Source of the DNA: Streptomyces fildesensis
GTDB lineage: Bacteria > Actinomycetota > Actinomycetes > Streptomycetales > Streptomycetaceae
DNA length: 52,554 nucleotides
NCBI RefSeq assembly: GCF_016107395.1
Contig: NZ_JAAIKO010000051.1
Location: 1-52,554 of the forward strand
Direction: 5' to 3'
The translations under genes were made by a program, and so were the position numbers. Below the pieces are notes generated by a model. It saw only the letters and a program-made list of their open reading frames with translations. It was not told the DNA's origin and searched no databases. Positions 8,211 through 16,788 of this stretch are shown piece after piece; the first letter of the stretch is position 1, and each line of letters begins with the position of its first letter.

Positions 8211-8600
8211 CTCGGGTGGCGACGCAGCCGGTGCCCGTCACCGGCCGGGCCGGCCGCCATCGTGGAACCGACCCGCCCCGGGAGACGAGCCAATCTTCGC
8301 GGAACTGGCCGCCCCATGGGCAGCGGCAGAGCGTGTCGTACCCGGCCAAACCGATCCGGAGTGGGCCATGCTGACAGACAGCTGCCCGTGGCCCTCCCGA
8401 TAGACCAGCGTGATGCGGGGCCTTTCACCCCCCGTCTCCGCATCACGCTGCACCCGGCCCGGCAGCCTCGAGGCCTGCCCGGCCACCCGAGGCCGCCGGA
8501 CCGGCCGACCACGTTGGGCACCGGCCGGCAGCCTCACTGCGGCCCTCACGGTCTCTCCCGGGTACGGGTCTGCACGGGGCAACGCCGTGAGCGACGCCCC
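8211..8600. other. Intergenic, no gene seen
   Basis: GC-rich, both strands carry only shadow frames. No repeat, strong hairpin or RNA gene was noticed. Confidence 0.4.
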
Positions 8601-8864
8601 TCAGGAACCGGCGTGTGAAACGCCCTGCACGAGCTGGTTCAGGACGTCCAGGATCTTCTGTCCCGCCGCCGTCGGGGCGATGAGGACGCCCAACGCCAGA
8701 ACGATGACCACGGTCATCTTCTCGTCGAAGCGGCTCCGGGCCTCGGTACGGCGGCGCAGCCGGAAGAACACAATGATCACGAGCAGGACTGCCACGTTGA
8801 TCGTCAGCAAGCGCCCAGACCCTCCGCCAGACCCCAGCCGCTCCCGCCGGAAGGCCGCGGACAT
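8601..8864 (-). CDS. Small two-helix membrane protein, 87 aa
   Basis: The start at ATG 8864 is set by an excellent AAGGAGG 10 bases upstream on the minus strand. Two hydrophobic helices, INVAVLLVIIVFFRL (about residues 22-37) and MTVVIVLALGVLIAPTAAG (about 49-68), flank a charged loop (RRRTEARSRFDEK). Small proteins of this kind are frequent near conjugation or telomere-proximal genes of Streptomyces plasmids, some of them involved in plasmid spread; nothing here proves that. Confidence 0.75.
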   Translation of the reverse strand: MSAAFRRERLGSGGGSGRLLTINVAVLLVIIVFFRLRRRTEARSRFDEKMTVVIVLALGVLIAPTAAGQKILDVLNQLVQGVSHAGS

Positions 8865-9362
8865 CCGTCCCAGCCTCCTTGTGTAGCGCGAAGCCGGCGG
8901 CGCGGTGCCCGAGTTGCCCGTGATTGGCAGAAAGCCACCTCCTGGCCGGAACCCGCACAGGGGCAGACCTGCGGACGCTACCCGCCGGATGTGGTCAGGC
9001 GAAGTGGACCGTGATGTAGAGGTCCCCTGAATCGCCACCGTTCGTCCCAGCCATGCCCATGCCCCACACCTCTGGGCGGCCGGACAGTGGATGCGGGTGC
9101 ATCGATCTGGGCGCCGCTGTGCCCCACCTGGGCCGGTAGCCACGGCAGGTGCCGGCCTTCCTCCGGGCATCGTGCCGGAGGCGGCTGGGGCGGTCCACGC
9201 TGCGCAGATGTGATTGGCTCGCCGTCGGCTGGAACCTCGTCACCTCACGACAAGGTCTCCTGGCCGGCGGGGGGGGGGCTCGTGTTTTCGGCCGTCTTCG
9301 GCCCGAACTTTGACTCCTTCTCCCGCAGCCCGCACCATCTACGTCCATAGATACTGCTAGGC
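8865..9362. other. Intergenic, no gene seen
   Basis: Contains a run of about ten G at 9268-9278 and probably the promoter of the LGFP-repeat gene; the AT-richer stretch before 9363 (CCATAGATACTGCTAGGC) includes a possible -10 box. No coding signal. Confidence 0.4.
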
Positions 9363-10382
9363 ATGATCAGATCAAGAGGTACACGGCTCCTCACCCTGCT
9401 CACAGCAAGTGTCCTTCTGCTGCTGGGTGTCCAGGCCGCTCCCGCGTCAGCGCAGGTTTTCTGCAACGAGGGCCACTCGGTCGACGGCGCCATCTGGACG
9501 GAGTACACCCAGACACCCGGTGTGCAGCAGTCTCTCGGCTGCCCCTCCACCGACGAACTCGCTCTTCCGGACGGCGTCGGCCGACGCCAGGTGTTCGAGA
9601 ATGGCTCGATCTACTGGAGCCCCAACACCGGGGCTCACGCCGTCTTGGGGCTCATCGGCCAGAAGTGGGGCGAGTCCGGCTGGGAGGGGGGCAATATCGG
9701 GTACCCGCTCACCGACGAGCTGAAGAACCCGGATGGCAAGGGTGCTCGCCAGCAGTTCCAGCAGGCGACGATCTACTGGAGCCCCAACACCGGAGCGCAC
9801 CCGGTACGCGGCCTGATCGGATGGTTTTGGGGACAGAATGGGTACGAAGGGGGCAATTTCGGCTACCCGACGACGGACGAATTCAACGGCGACCACATCG
9901 GGGGCAACGTCGACGACAACAAGGGCGTAGAGCAGGGCTTCGAGCACTTCCGGTATCTCCTGTACAGCCCCGGCCAGTCCGACGCCTTCGAGACCTGCCA
10001 GAGTCAGTGTGTCGGCTACAGAGGAAATACCTACTCGAAGTGGGTGGAGACGACCGACGTCTACGTCAACCTGGCCGACCGCAGCAAGCGTTCCGTACAC
10101 GTCACCCCGACCGCCGCCGCGTTCCAGAGCACCGGGCACACCACCGCTTCCAGTGACGTGCCGGATGACTGGAAGCAGGTGTGGTCCAACACGCCGCTGT
10201 TCCCGAACGCCACACAGACCGAGATAAACTCGACCTACGAGCAGCTTTACTGCCACGCGGAGTATTCCTACCGCAACACTAGCGGCGGCCACTTCGGCGG
10301 TCCGACCTGGGACCTCGAAGTCTGGCGCGATGACATCGGCATGAATTTCGCGAAGATGCTCGCATCCAGGTGCAACTGGTAG
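9363..10382 (+). CDS. Secreted LGFP-repeat protein with a C-terminal DUF2599-like domain
   Basis: A 339-aa exported protein. Residues 1-31 are a Sec signal peptide (MIRSRGTRLL, hydrophobic core, APASAQ cleavage). Residues about 50-185 hold LGFP-type repeats (LGCPSTDEL, IGYPLTDEL, FGYPTTDEF, with YWSPNTGAHAV / YWSPNTGAHPV between), which bind or decorate the cell wall. The C-terminal 90 residues, with paired Cys and YEQLYCHAEYS ... TWDLEVWRDD, look like DUF2599. No catalytic motif is seen. It is monocistronic and followed by a strong palindrome at 10450-10497. Confidence 0.88.
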   Translation: MIRSRGTRLLTLLTASVLLLLGVQAAPASAQVFCNEGHSVDGAIWTEYTQTPGVQQSLGCPSTDELALPDGVGRRQVFENGSIYWSPNTGAHAVLGLIGQKWGESGWEGGNIGYPLTDELKNPDGKGARQQFQQATIYWSPNTGAHPVRGLIGWFWGQNGYEGGNFGYPTTDEFNGDHIGGNVDDNKGVEQGFEHFRYLLYSPGQSDAFETCQSQCVGYRGNTYSKWVETTDVYVNLADRSKRSVHVTPTAAAFQSTGHTTASSDVPDDWKQVWSNTPLFPNATQTEINSTYEQLYCHAEYSYRNTSGGHFGGPTWDLEVWRDDIGMNFAKMLASRCNW

Positions 10383-10449
10383 CACTGACAGACGTCGAAG
10401 CCCCTCGCTAACCTCCTTCCGTTCCTAGTTCACCCATACCCAGGTCACC

Positions 10450-10497
10450 GAGGGGGACGGTTCGTCCCCCAGTCCAGGGGGACGAACCGTCCCCCTC
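10450..10497. terminator. Nested 21-bp palindrome, likely bidirectional terminator
   Basis: Perfect 21-bp arms (10450-10470 and 10477-10497) with a 6-nt loop. Each arm is itself a smaller dyad, GGGGGACG-GTT-CGTCCCCC, so the sequence can fold as one long hairpin or as two small ones. It sits 68 bp after the LGFP gene. There is no T-tract, as usual for actinobacterial terminators. Confidence 0.65.
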
Positions 10498-10545
10498 CCG
10501 CGTTCCGGACCGCCCTACGGTCGATCCATGGCCTAGCGTGAATTC

Positions 10546-10617
10546 GTGGATGAACTCCCCTTCCCCTGGGACACGGTGGTGGAGGACCCGGCAACGGGAC
10601 ACTCCTCTGTTCCATAG
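10546..10617 (+). CDS. Possible leaderless 23-codon ORF
   Basis: GTG 10546 opens a short acidic peptide (VDELPFPWDTVVEDPATG, then a few residues and stop). TAGCGT (10534-10539) is a good -10 box placed 6 bases before the GTG, as in leaderless actinobacterial transcripts. No family known; it may be a fragment or chance. Confidence 0.25.
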   Translation: MDELPFPWDTVVEDPATGHSSVP

Positions 10618-10784
10618 TCGGTGGTAGTAGCGAGTGACGCCAGATTGTGCATGTCACCGGCCTCACGGCGTCTGGCCCTGGCCGACGCCGCGCTCTGAGT
10701 GTGCCGGCGTCGCGGCCCGTACCGCTATTGAGCCAATCGGTGGACGATGGGGGTTGGTGGTCTGGTGTGGGGCAGGAGAAGGTG

Positions 10785-11021
10785 ATGGCCGATCTTTCGC
10801 AAGTGCTGCAGCAGACCATGCGTCTTCGTCATGTGACCGCTGGGGGTCTCGCGGAGGTGACGGGGATCCGTACGCCGCGGATACGGGCGTTCGCCGAAGA
10901 CGGCGCTGGCGGGCCGGTCCGGCCTACGGAGCAGGAGCTGACCGAGTTGGCCGCAGCTCTCGGGCTGCCGCTGCCGGACGTCCTTGAGGCCGCCGGTGTT
11001 CCTGCCGTGGCGCCGGCCTGA
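10785..11021 (+). CDS. Small helix-turn-helix protein, 78 aa
   Basis: ATG 10785 follows AGGAGAAGG. The product starts MADLSQVLQQTMRLRHVTAG and has an XRE-like arrangement: helix, GGLAEVTGIRTPRIRAFAED (turn plus recognition helix) and a C-terminal LAAALGLPLPDVLEAAG. It is compact enough to be a lone DNA-binding domain. The next gene starts 15 bp further, so the two probably form an operon with the HATPase gene. Confidence 0.75.
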   Translation: MADLSQVLQQTMRLRHVTAGGLAEVTGIRTPRIRAFAEDGAGGPVRPTEQELTELAAALGLPLPDVLEAAGVPAVAPA

Positions 11022-11035
11022 CCTCCGCCCCGCCC

Positions 11036-11269
11036 GTGGAGATGTTCGCCGTCGCTCTCCCGGGCCTCCTCCTCGGGCTGGTGCTGACACTGGACCGCTA
11101 CGAGGAGCGCCTGCTGGTTCCCCGGCCCGGTCCCGGCACCGCCGCCCCAATACTGCCCGGCACGCACGCCGCTGACGGACAGCCGGTGACCGGGCGGCTA
11201 CCTGGTGGGATCCGGGTACCGGGGTACATGCCGGTCAGGCGACTAATTGGGGAGGGTAACGGTGGGTGA
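11036..11269 (+). CDS. Small membrane protein, 77 aa
   Basis: One hydrophobic helix at the N-terminus (MFAVALPGLLLGLVLTL) followed by a Pro/Gly-rich soluble tail. It starts 15 bp after the HTH gene and overlaps the start of the next gene by 8 bases, which argues for an operon. Family unknown. Confidence 0.55.
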   Translation: MEMFAVALPGLLLGLVLTLDRYEERLLVPRPGPGTAAPILPGTHAADGQPVTGRLPGGIRVPGYMPVRRLIGEGNGG

Positions 11270-11741
11270 GGGGTCGATGAAGGCCGTGGGTTGGGCGCAG
11301 TCCTTTCCCATATCGGGCGGAGTGCAGGCGGGCCGGCGATGGGCGCGCCGGCACGTGGAGGCGCTGGAGTGGACTCGTGAAGCCCCCGAGACGGTGGACG
11401 ATATCGAGCTGACGGTCTCGGAGCTGATCACCAACGCGCACGTCCACGCCCACAGCGGCGCGCAGGTGATGCTGGCCTGGGACAGCCGGTGCCTGCACGT
11501 CAGCGTCCACGACACCGGTGGCGGCGAGCCCGCGTCCCCTGCGCCGGACCCCGACCGGGCCTCCGGCCGGGGCCTGGTTCTGGTTGACGCGCTCGCCGAC
11601 AGCTGGGAGACCCGTCAGCAGACGGACGGCAAGACCGTGACGGCCTGCTTCCTCCCGCCGGGCCACCCCGACCCGCACACAGGCGGCGGGAAGTATGGGC
11701 GGAGCGCGGCGCGCTACCGGGTCACTCCGGGAGAACGCTGA
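11262..11741 (+). CDS. ATP-binding anti-sigma-factor-like protein (HATPase_c)
   Basis: GTG 11262 is chosen because GGGGAGGG lies directly upstream (11249-11256). The 159-aa product is a single HATPase_c_2 domain of the RsbW/SpoIIAB type: ELTVSELITNAHVHAHSG (N box) and SVHDTGGGEPASPAPDPDRA ... GRGLVLVDALAD (G1/G2 boxes). Streptomyces has many such regulators, which act as serine kinases or binding partners of sigma-factor antagonists. A STAS protein is present far away at 34449, but no functional link is shown. Confidence 0.85.
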   Translation: MGEGSMKAVGWAQSFPISGGVQAGRRWARRHVEALEWTREAPETVDDIELTVSELITNAHVHAHSGAQVMLAWDSRCLHVSVHDTGGGEPASPAPDPDRASGRGLVLVDALADSWETRQQTDGKTVTACFLPPGHPDPHTGGGKYGRSAARYRVTPGER

Positions 11742-11769
11742 TCCGCGGGCATCGAAACGCCGGAACCGT

Positions 11770-12040
11770 GACCTTGGCCACGACGCCGGGGCGGCTGGGC
11801 AGCTCCCGGCTCGGGTCGAGGTCGCAGCCCGGGAAACATGTCTTCCCACAGCGTCGTCGGCCGGGCGGGAAGCCACAGGGCCGGCCACAGGCCCAGGAGG
11901 AGCCCGGTGTTGAGGAAACGGCGAAGGTCAGCCTGGTCGCAGGCTTCCCTGATGACGGTCTCGTACAACCGGCACCGGTGCTTGTCCTGGCCAAGGTCCT
12001 GCGCTGCTGCGACCAGTCCAGGGACGTGGGCAGGATGACG
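11770..12040 (-). pseudogene. C-terminal gene remnant, family unknown
   Basis: One minus-strand frame has strong protein character (QDLGQDKHRCRLYETVIREA, DQADLRRFLNTGLLLGLWPA, PTTLWEDMFPG) but no start, no ribosome binding site, and loses coding character before its stop. This helical ending resembles the C-terminus of a common actinobacterial hypothetical protein I cannot name. It reads as debris left of the recombinase. Confidence 0.4.
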
Positions 12041-12105
12041 TGTCCGCTCGCCGGCCCCGTCAGCTCACCGAGAGAGCCGGGCACGGCGTATGTTGGGCGA
12101 CGCTG

Positions 12106-12199
12106 AAAATGCCGACGAAGCAGGCGTTCACCGTGCCGACGAAGAATCCGGCGAATCGGGCGGCATCGTCGGCAAGGTGTCGCTGTTGTCGGCAAGGTG
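12106..12199. repeat. Cluster of TGCCGACGAAG / GTCGGCAAGGTG repeats
   Basis: TGCCGACGAAG occurs at about 12109 and 12134, and GTCGGCAAGGTG at 12168 and 12188; both contain TGCCGAC in opposite orientations. The layout recalls the subterminal repeats of the cassette elements in this window, but no matching opposite end was found. The rest of 12041-12520 shows no gene. Confidence 0.4.
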
Positions 12200-12520
12200 C
12201 CGCACGGATGCGTAGGACCGCCTCGGTCACGGCGCCAACCGGTTGTCCGGCGGGGCTGATATCGGCGTATGGGCAGGCGGCAGCCAGGAACGGCGCTGGT
12301 GGATCAGCCAGTCGGGGCGGGCGCGAGCAGTCGGCCACGGGTGAGGACCGCGATGTGCGGCCACAGGTCGTGCGTCCGGGAGTTGAAGCGGCGACGGGCG
12401 GCCACAGCAGCAGCCACCAGGGCCTCGACGGCGTGGGCGAGCGGGTCAACGCGGTCCGCGGTGGGCAACTGGGCCCAGTTCTCGTATAGCTGCCGCCAGG
12501 TGGCGAGTAACGCTGAGTGA

Positions 12521-13489
12521 CTACACGGGGCTGCGGTCGCGCTGCTGGAGAGCGGCGAAGTCGGCGTGCGCCGTTTCGACGGCCTCGGGGTACGCCTGGG
12601 CCTTCTCGTGCTCGGCCAGGGCCCGGTAGATGCTGGAGAGGCTGGGGCTGTGTCCCTTGCGGCGGCCGGTGGGGATGAGCAGGTCGGGCTGGATGTCCTC
12701 GACCGTCTCGCCGTTCGCGCGGCGTCGGAGCACGGTGTGCAGCATGTCGTCGGTGATGACCGGGGGCCGGCCGCCGTGGTTGCCCTTGCGTGCTGCGGCG
12801 TCCAGTCCTTCGAGGGTGGACTCCCGAATGTTCTCGCGCTCCGTCTCGGCCATCGCCGCGAAGAACCCGAACAGCAGGCGTCCCGGCCCGCTGGGGTCGT
12901 ACATCCCCTGAAGGGGACCGGCGAGCATCTCCAGCACCAGGCCGTGCGCGGTGAGGTGGTCGGCCAGGGCTGTCAGCTCCGCGGCGTCGCGCCCCAGCCT
13001 CTTCATCTCGTTCACCGTGAAAATCACCCGGCAGTGCGGGGCGTGCGCCTTGATCTCGCGGGCCGCAGCGAGCGCGGCCTCGAACTGCGGGTGCACCCGC
13101 ACCCGGGTGCTGATCTTCTCGGAGAAGATCTTGTCCCGTGGGATGCCGTGTCCGGCGAGCGCGTCGAGCTGTGACTGGAGTTCCTGGGTGAGGCTGGAGC
13201 ACCTCGCGTACCCGATGCGGATGTCCGCGGTCGGGGTGTCCGGGTCGACGGGCGCCGGCATCGGGGTGCCGGGCCGCCAGGGTTGGCCGGGGCCGCGGTC
13301 GGCGGGGGTGGGCACGCGCAGGAGTTTCGCGAGCCGGGGCACCTTCGTGAAGCGGCCGGTGTGATAGGTCCCGGCGACCGCGCCGGAGCGGGAGCGGCAG
13401 GGTGAACCTGGCGCTGCGTGACAGCGTGGGCAGGGGTGGCGCTCGACGCCGTCCGCTTCGGACGCGAGTGCGGTGTGAGGGTCCGTCAT
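12521..13489 (-). CDS. Serine recombinase (resolvase/invertase family) with N-terminal zinc motif
   Basis: A 322-aa site-specific recombinase. Residues 20-43 carry a small Cys/His motif (CPRC, then C31 and H43). The resolvase catalytic domain follows: RIGYARCSSLTQELQSQLDA with the nucleophilic Ser, NEMKRLGRDAAEL, and FGFFAAMAETERENIRE (helix E). The C-terminus has GGRPPVITDDML and a Hin-type HTH. The start ATG 13489 precedes the zinc motif; a further ATG exists upstream. It resembles stand-alone recombinases of actinobacterial plasmids and may resolve multimers or be the relic of a Tn3-type element. Confidence 0.9.
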   Translation of the reverse strand: MTDPHTALASEADGVERHPCPRCHAAPGSPCRSRSGAVAGTYHTGRFTKVPRLAKLLRVPTPADRGPGQPWRPGTPMPAPVDPDTPTADIRIGYARCSSLTQELQSQLDALAGHGIPRDKIFSEKISTRVRVHPQFEAALAAAREIKAHAPHCRVIFTVNEMKRLGRDAAELTALADHLTAHGLVLEMLAGPLQGMYDPSGPGRLLFGFFAAMAETERENIRESTLEGLDAAARKGNHGGRPPVITDDMLHTVLRRRANGETVEDIQPDLLIPTGRRKGHSPSLSSIYRALAEHEKAQAYPEAVETAHADFAALQQRDRSPV

Positions 13490-13502
13490 GACCCGGGATA
13501 CT

Positions 13503-13562
13503 GTCACAAACAATTCCCAGAACATGCCTGGTTCAATTTTTGAGTGAGAACGAGTTGTGACA
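13503..13562. promoter_or_regulatory. Inverted repeat TGTCACAA ... TTGTGACA upstream of the recombinase
   Basis: Two 8-bp arms (13503-13510 and 13555-13562) bracket an unusually AT-rich 44 bp just upstream of the recombinase start. Resolvase genes often have their res site and autoregulatory operator here. Assignment is inferred from position. From 13563 to 13840 nothing else is seen. Confidence 0.45.
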
Positions 13563-13840
13563 GCGAATCCGCGATCCGGACCGCCTCCGCCGACCGTTCT
13601 TGATCTTGCTCCGGGAAAGGAACGATTGTGAGAACGACAATGCACGGTCACCCCGCTTCGCCATGCCGCTAATTGCCGTGCCATCACGCATGGTCAGATT
13701 CGACTACGAAACGTTACTCACGCCTGGCGCCAGCTATACGAGGGCTGGACACAGGCGGGCGGAGGTCCATCCACTGCGGATGGGGAGAAGGCCAACTAAT
13801 CAACTAAAGGGCATGAATTCGTGCAGGGATGAAAGCTGCA

Positions 13841-14280
13841 TTATTTCCTATTTTTGGGTAACCCCTCCCAGCGTGGTGGGATGGTGAGCATGGTGTGGTA
13901 GGTGGCGGTGTCGGCTGGTTCGCCGACGGGTTGGCCTTCGGCTTCGACCCAGGCGTGGGCGGCGAAGGGGAGGTGCGTACTCCGGTGCACCAGGTGGGCC
14001 AGGTCCCGCCGATGCGGCACAGCAGCGCGGTGGCCAGGGAGCGTTGAAGGCAGTAGCGGCCCGAGCACAGGACGCTGACAGCGGTGACGTCCCCTCGGGC
14101 GGTCAGCGCCGTGTCGTAGGAGGCGCTCCGCGCTCCCCGGCGGGCGGTCCGCAGTACCGCCAGGAGACGTGCGGGGGGCAGGTGCGCGAGAACCCGGGCG
14201 GCGGCGACAGCGGTGTGGGCAGCCAGCCGGCGTAGTGGCGGGGGGCGGTTCTTGCTGGTGTCGAGGGTCTGTCGGCTCAC
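13841..14280 (-). pseudogene. Lasso peptide B2 leader protease, frameshifted
   Basis: B2 is the Cys protease (transglutaminase fold) that removes the lasso leader. It begins GTG 14280, overlapping the B1 stop by four bases. The catalytic-Cys region SGRYCLQRSLATALLC and GTWPTWCTGVRT read in the first frame; the His region FAAHAWVEAEGQPVGEPAD and the end read one frame away, with the switch at about 13966-13973 beside a run of four G. One extra base there would restore a normal 147-aa B2. It is either inactivated or the result of a homopolymer sequencing error. Confidence 0.8.
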
Positions 14281-14534
14281 GGAGCACTCACCAACCCGGC
14301 ACGGGTGCAATGGTCGATCAGGGCGTTGACATCGGCTTCGGCATGCTCACGGCTTACGGGACGTGCCTGGACCAGGGCGTCCGTGATCTGCTGGGGCGTG
14401 GAGCCGTCCAGGAACGCCTGCAGGACGGTCGCGCCGGTGGCGTTGAGCTGCCAATAACGGCCGGTGCGGTGATCGAGCAGGACCATGCCGTCTTCGGTAG
14501 CGGTGCAGGTGACATCAGCGCGCAGTCGGCTCAA
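14277..14534 (-). CDS. Lasso peptide B1 / RRE protein (PqqD-like)
   Basis: An 85-aa PqqD-fold leader-recognition protein that presents the precursor to B2 and the cyclase. Typical residues are MVLLDHRTGRYWQLNATGA and the wHTH segment ITDALVQARPVSREHAEADV. The start is a TTG at 14534 preceded by GAGGAG; it overlaps the end of the cyclase gene by 20 bases, and its stop overlaps the B2 start by four, so C, B1 and B2 are translationally coupled. Confidence 0.88.
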   Translation of the reverse strand: MSRLRADVTCTATEDGMVLLDHRTGRYWQLNATGATVLQAFLDGSTPQQITDALVQARPVSREHAEADVNALIDHCTRAGLVSAP

Positions 14535-16377
14535 CGGGGTGCTCCTCGGGTGCGGTAGTGGTGAGGTAGGCCGGGAGGGGGTGGGCGGCGAGGTCGCGCA
14601 GCCACAGTTCGGCTGCCAGGAGTTGCTCCAGCCCGTGCGTATGGCTGGTGAGGAGTTCGGGGCTGTGCAGCACGCGCCGCAGCCCGTTCTCGTCAGCGAT
14701 GCCGACGGCGACCAGGTGGGAGTTGCAGGCGAGGTCGGCGAGGTCGCGGCGGTGCTGTCGCAGGCTGTGGTGCCATTCCTGGGTGACGTGGTCCTTGGTG
14801 ACCCTCTCCAGCAGGTAGCTGGGGACGATGCCGTCCATCGCTGCCGCCAGGAGCGGTTTGTAGCTCCAGGGGCTGGTGGCGTCCTGCGCACGTACCGCCA
14901 GGCACGCGGCGATGACCGTGTCGTCGCAGAACGGGCTTTCCGCGGGCAGGGCGTCGACCGTCGAGTCGTGCAGGAAGAGGGAGGCGATCCTGCCCGCTTC
15001 CCTTGCCTGGTGGACCCTTGCGTGCAGGCCGCGGTCCACGGCCAGGGGGTGTGATTCCTGCGCGCCAGAGTCCAGGAGGCCGGCCAGGAGGCCCACAGCA
15101 TGGTCGGTGGCCCACGCGGGAAGACGCGGCCCCATGCCCCAGCTGTCGAGGCTGGGGCGGCCGGCGGCGGGTCCGCGCAGTCGGCTGCCGGTGGCAGCCA
15201 GCCAGCGGCGGTAGGAGCGGCCGTCGAACAGCAGCTTCGCGGTGGTCGCCAGCGGCCACCGCGACCGCGCTCCCCACCCGGCCGCGTGCCGCAGCGCCGT
15301 GACCGGATGGCGGCGCACCAGCGGATGGAGATACGACCACCGGGGAGGCAGGAGGACATCGTCGCCGCCGTATCCGGTCAGGCGCAGTCGCGCACCCCGG
15401 TGGCGCAATGCGTGGGCCAGGTGTTCCTGCAGGGCCCGCCCCCGTGTCACGGCCGTGGGCTCGTCGGCCGGATCGTGCCGTTCGCCCAGCCCGGCGAAGT
15501 AGCCCGGCAGCTCGGCGAACGTGAACGCCAGAGACCGGGAGCCAGGCAGGCGCTGTGCGGCATACGGGGCGTAGTGCCGGTCCTCGTTGCCGGGGGTGGT
15601 GCTGTGCAGCGAGGCGGTGACCAGGCGGGCCCCGGCCTCGGCCGCCAGGAAGCACAGCGAGGTGGAGTCCATGCCACCGGAAAGGTCCGCCCCCAGGACC
15701 TGCCCCGGCCGCACCCGCAGCAACACCGCCTCGCGCAGCGCATCGCGCAGGGCAGGTGCGCCCTGCGCGAGAGGCAGGTGCGCTGAGGGCGGCTGCCACC
15801 ACACCTTCGTGTGGTGGCTCCCGTCCCGTTCCAGGACAAGTGCCCGGCCCGGCGCGACGGCATGGACTTGGCCCCACATCGAGCCACCGGCCAAAGGATG
15901 GGGCAGCGGGTCGACAGTCGAAATGCGGGCGGCGAGCTGGCCGGTGTCCACCACCGCATGCGTGAGCCAGGCCAGTGTGCGGGCACGGTCCGCGCACACC
16001 GTCACCCCCTCAACCGTCGCCCAGTACAGCCGGCGTGTCCCGAAAGCGCTCCCCCGCACATAGCTGCGCCCGTCGATGGACGCGAGCACATGGAAGCTGC
16101 CGGCAGCGCCGGCCACCGCCGTCTCGACATCTGGCAGGCCGCGCACGCTCTTCAACCGGGCACTCAGATCCTGTGCGGTGAGCGAACACCGCCCGGCCAC
16201 GGCCAGCAGGGACGTGCCGGCCGAGGCGAACGCCCACTGCTCCTTCTGCCAGCGGCCGAACAGCCACGGTCGTCCCGAGGTGTGCGGCACGCTCTGCGGA
16301 GCGTGGCTTCGCAATCGCGCAAGACCATCGGATGCCATCGCCCGATCCGGAACCACGACGAACCAAGCCGCCGACAC
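14515..16377 (-). CDS. Lasso peptide macrolactam synthetase C (asparagine synthetase-like)
   Basis: This enzyme adenylates the ring Asp/Glu side chain and closes the macrolactam on the first core residue. I start it at GTG 16377 (VSAAWFVVVPD); ATG 16485 is possible but adds a Gly/Arg-rich tail. The N-terminal part is a decayed class II glutaminase domain. The synthetase domain has the PP-loop SGGMDS at 233-238, the LTGYGGDDVLLPPRW segment and YKPLLAAAMDGIVPSYLLER. Length (about 620 aa) is normal. It lies 140 bp after the precursor gene. Confidence 0.9.
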   Translation of the reverse strand: MSAAWFVVVPDRAMASDGLARLRSHAPQSVPHTSGRPWLFGRWQKEQWAFASAGTSLLAVAGRCSLTAQDLSARLKSVRGLPDVETAVAGAAGSFHVLASIDGRSYVRGSAFGTRRLYWATVEGVTVCADRARTLAWLTHAVVDTGQLAARISTVDPLPHPLAGGSMWGQVHAVAPGRALVLERDGSHHTKVWWQPPSAHLPLAQGAPALRDALREAVLLRVRPGQVLGADLSGGMDSTSLCFLAAEAGARLVTASLHSTTPGNEDRHYAPYAAQRLPGSRSLAFTFAELPGYFAGLGERHDPADEPTAVTRGRALQEHLAHALRHRGARLRLTGYGGDDVLLPPRWSYLHPLVRRHPVTALRHAAGWGARSRWPLATTAKLLFDGRSYRRWLAATGSRLRGPAAGRPSLDSWGMGPRLPAWATDHAVGLLAGLLDSGAQESHPLAVDRGLHARVHQAREAGRIASLFLHDSTVDALPAESPFCDDTVIAACLAVRAQDATSPWSYKPLLAAAMDGIVPSYLLERVTKDHVTQEWHHSLRQHRRDLADLACNSHLVAVGIADENGLRRVLHSPELLTSHTHGLEQLLAAELWLRDLAAHPLPAYLTTTAPEEHPVEPTAR

Positions 16378-16517
16378 CTCGCCCAAGGACCTTCCCCTCG
16401 AAGGGGCGGGCGCAGACTCGCCGCGCCCGCCCATTGGGCCGAACATGCTCCGGCAGCGGCTCAGTCCGACGCCGGTACCGCCCATGGCCCTAACCCAGCG
16501 GCCATCGCACCCGCCTG

Positions 16518-16658
16518 TCAGTCGTCGTCGTACTTGCCGAAGCCCGCCTCATTCTTGTCGCCGACAGCGCCCTGGGTGTGTTCGGTGAAGTCTCCGACCT
16601 CGACCATCAGCGGGCTCTGATAGATGTCAGCCGGCTCGATACGCAACGTCGCGTCCAC
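16518..16658 (-). CDS. Lasso peptide precursor A (46 aa), predicted 17-residue core
   Basis: Found by reading the minus strand upstream of the cyclase. GTG 16658 is preceded by AAGGGAG. The leader carries the class II pattern recognised by B1: Y13-x-x-P16, then G22, and Thr28 two residues before the predicted cut (IYQSPLMVEVGDFTEHTQ). The predicted core is GAVGDKNEAGFGKYDDD, with Gly1 as ring N-terminus and Glu8 as ring acceptor, giving an 8-residue ring and a 9-residue acidic tail without Cys. The pattern N-D/E-x-(x)-F-G-x-Y recalls anantin, but the sequence differs. An in-frame ATG lies six codons upstream. Confidence 0.85.
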   Translation of the reverse strand: MDATLRIEPADIYQSPLMVEVGDFTEHTQGAVGDKNEAGFGKYDDD

Positions 16659-16788
16659 AGCGTCTCCCTTACACATGAGCAGGCGGAAACCTGCCTCTCT
16701 CAGGTATTAACACCCCAACCTGGAGAGAAGGAGCTGATCGCCCCTCAAACCCATCTGCCGTGTGATTGATCGACCCACCGTCGTCCCG

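Noticed and set aside
10408..10602. A 64-codon minus-strand frame
   Set aside because: It runs straight through the nested palindrome and has no protein-like features.
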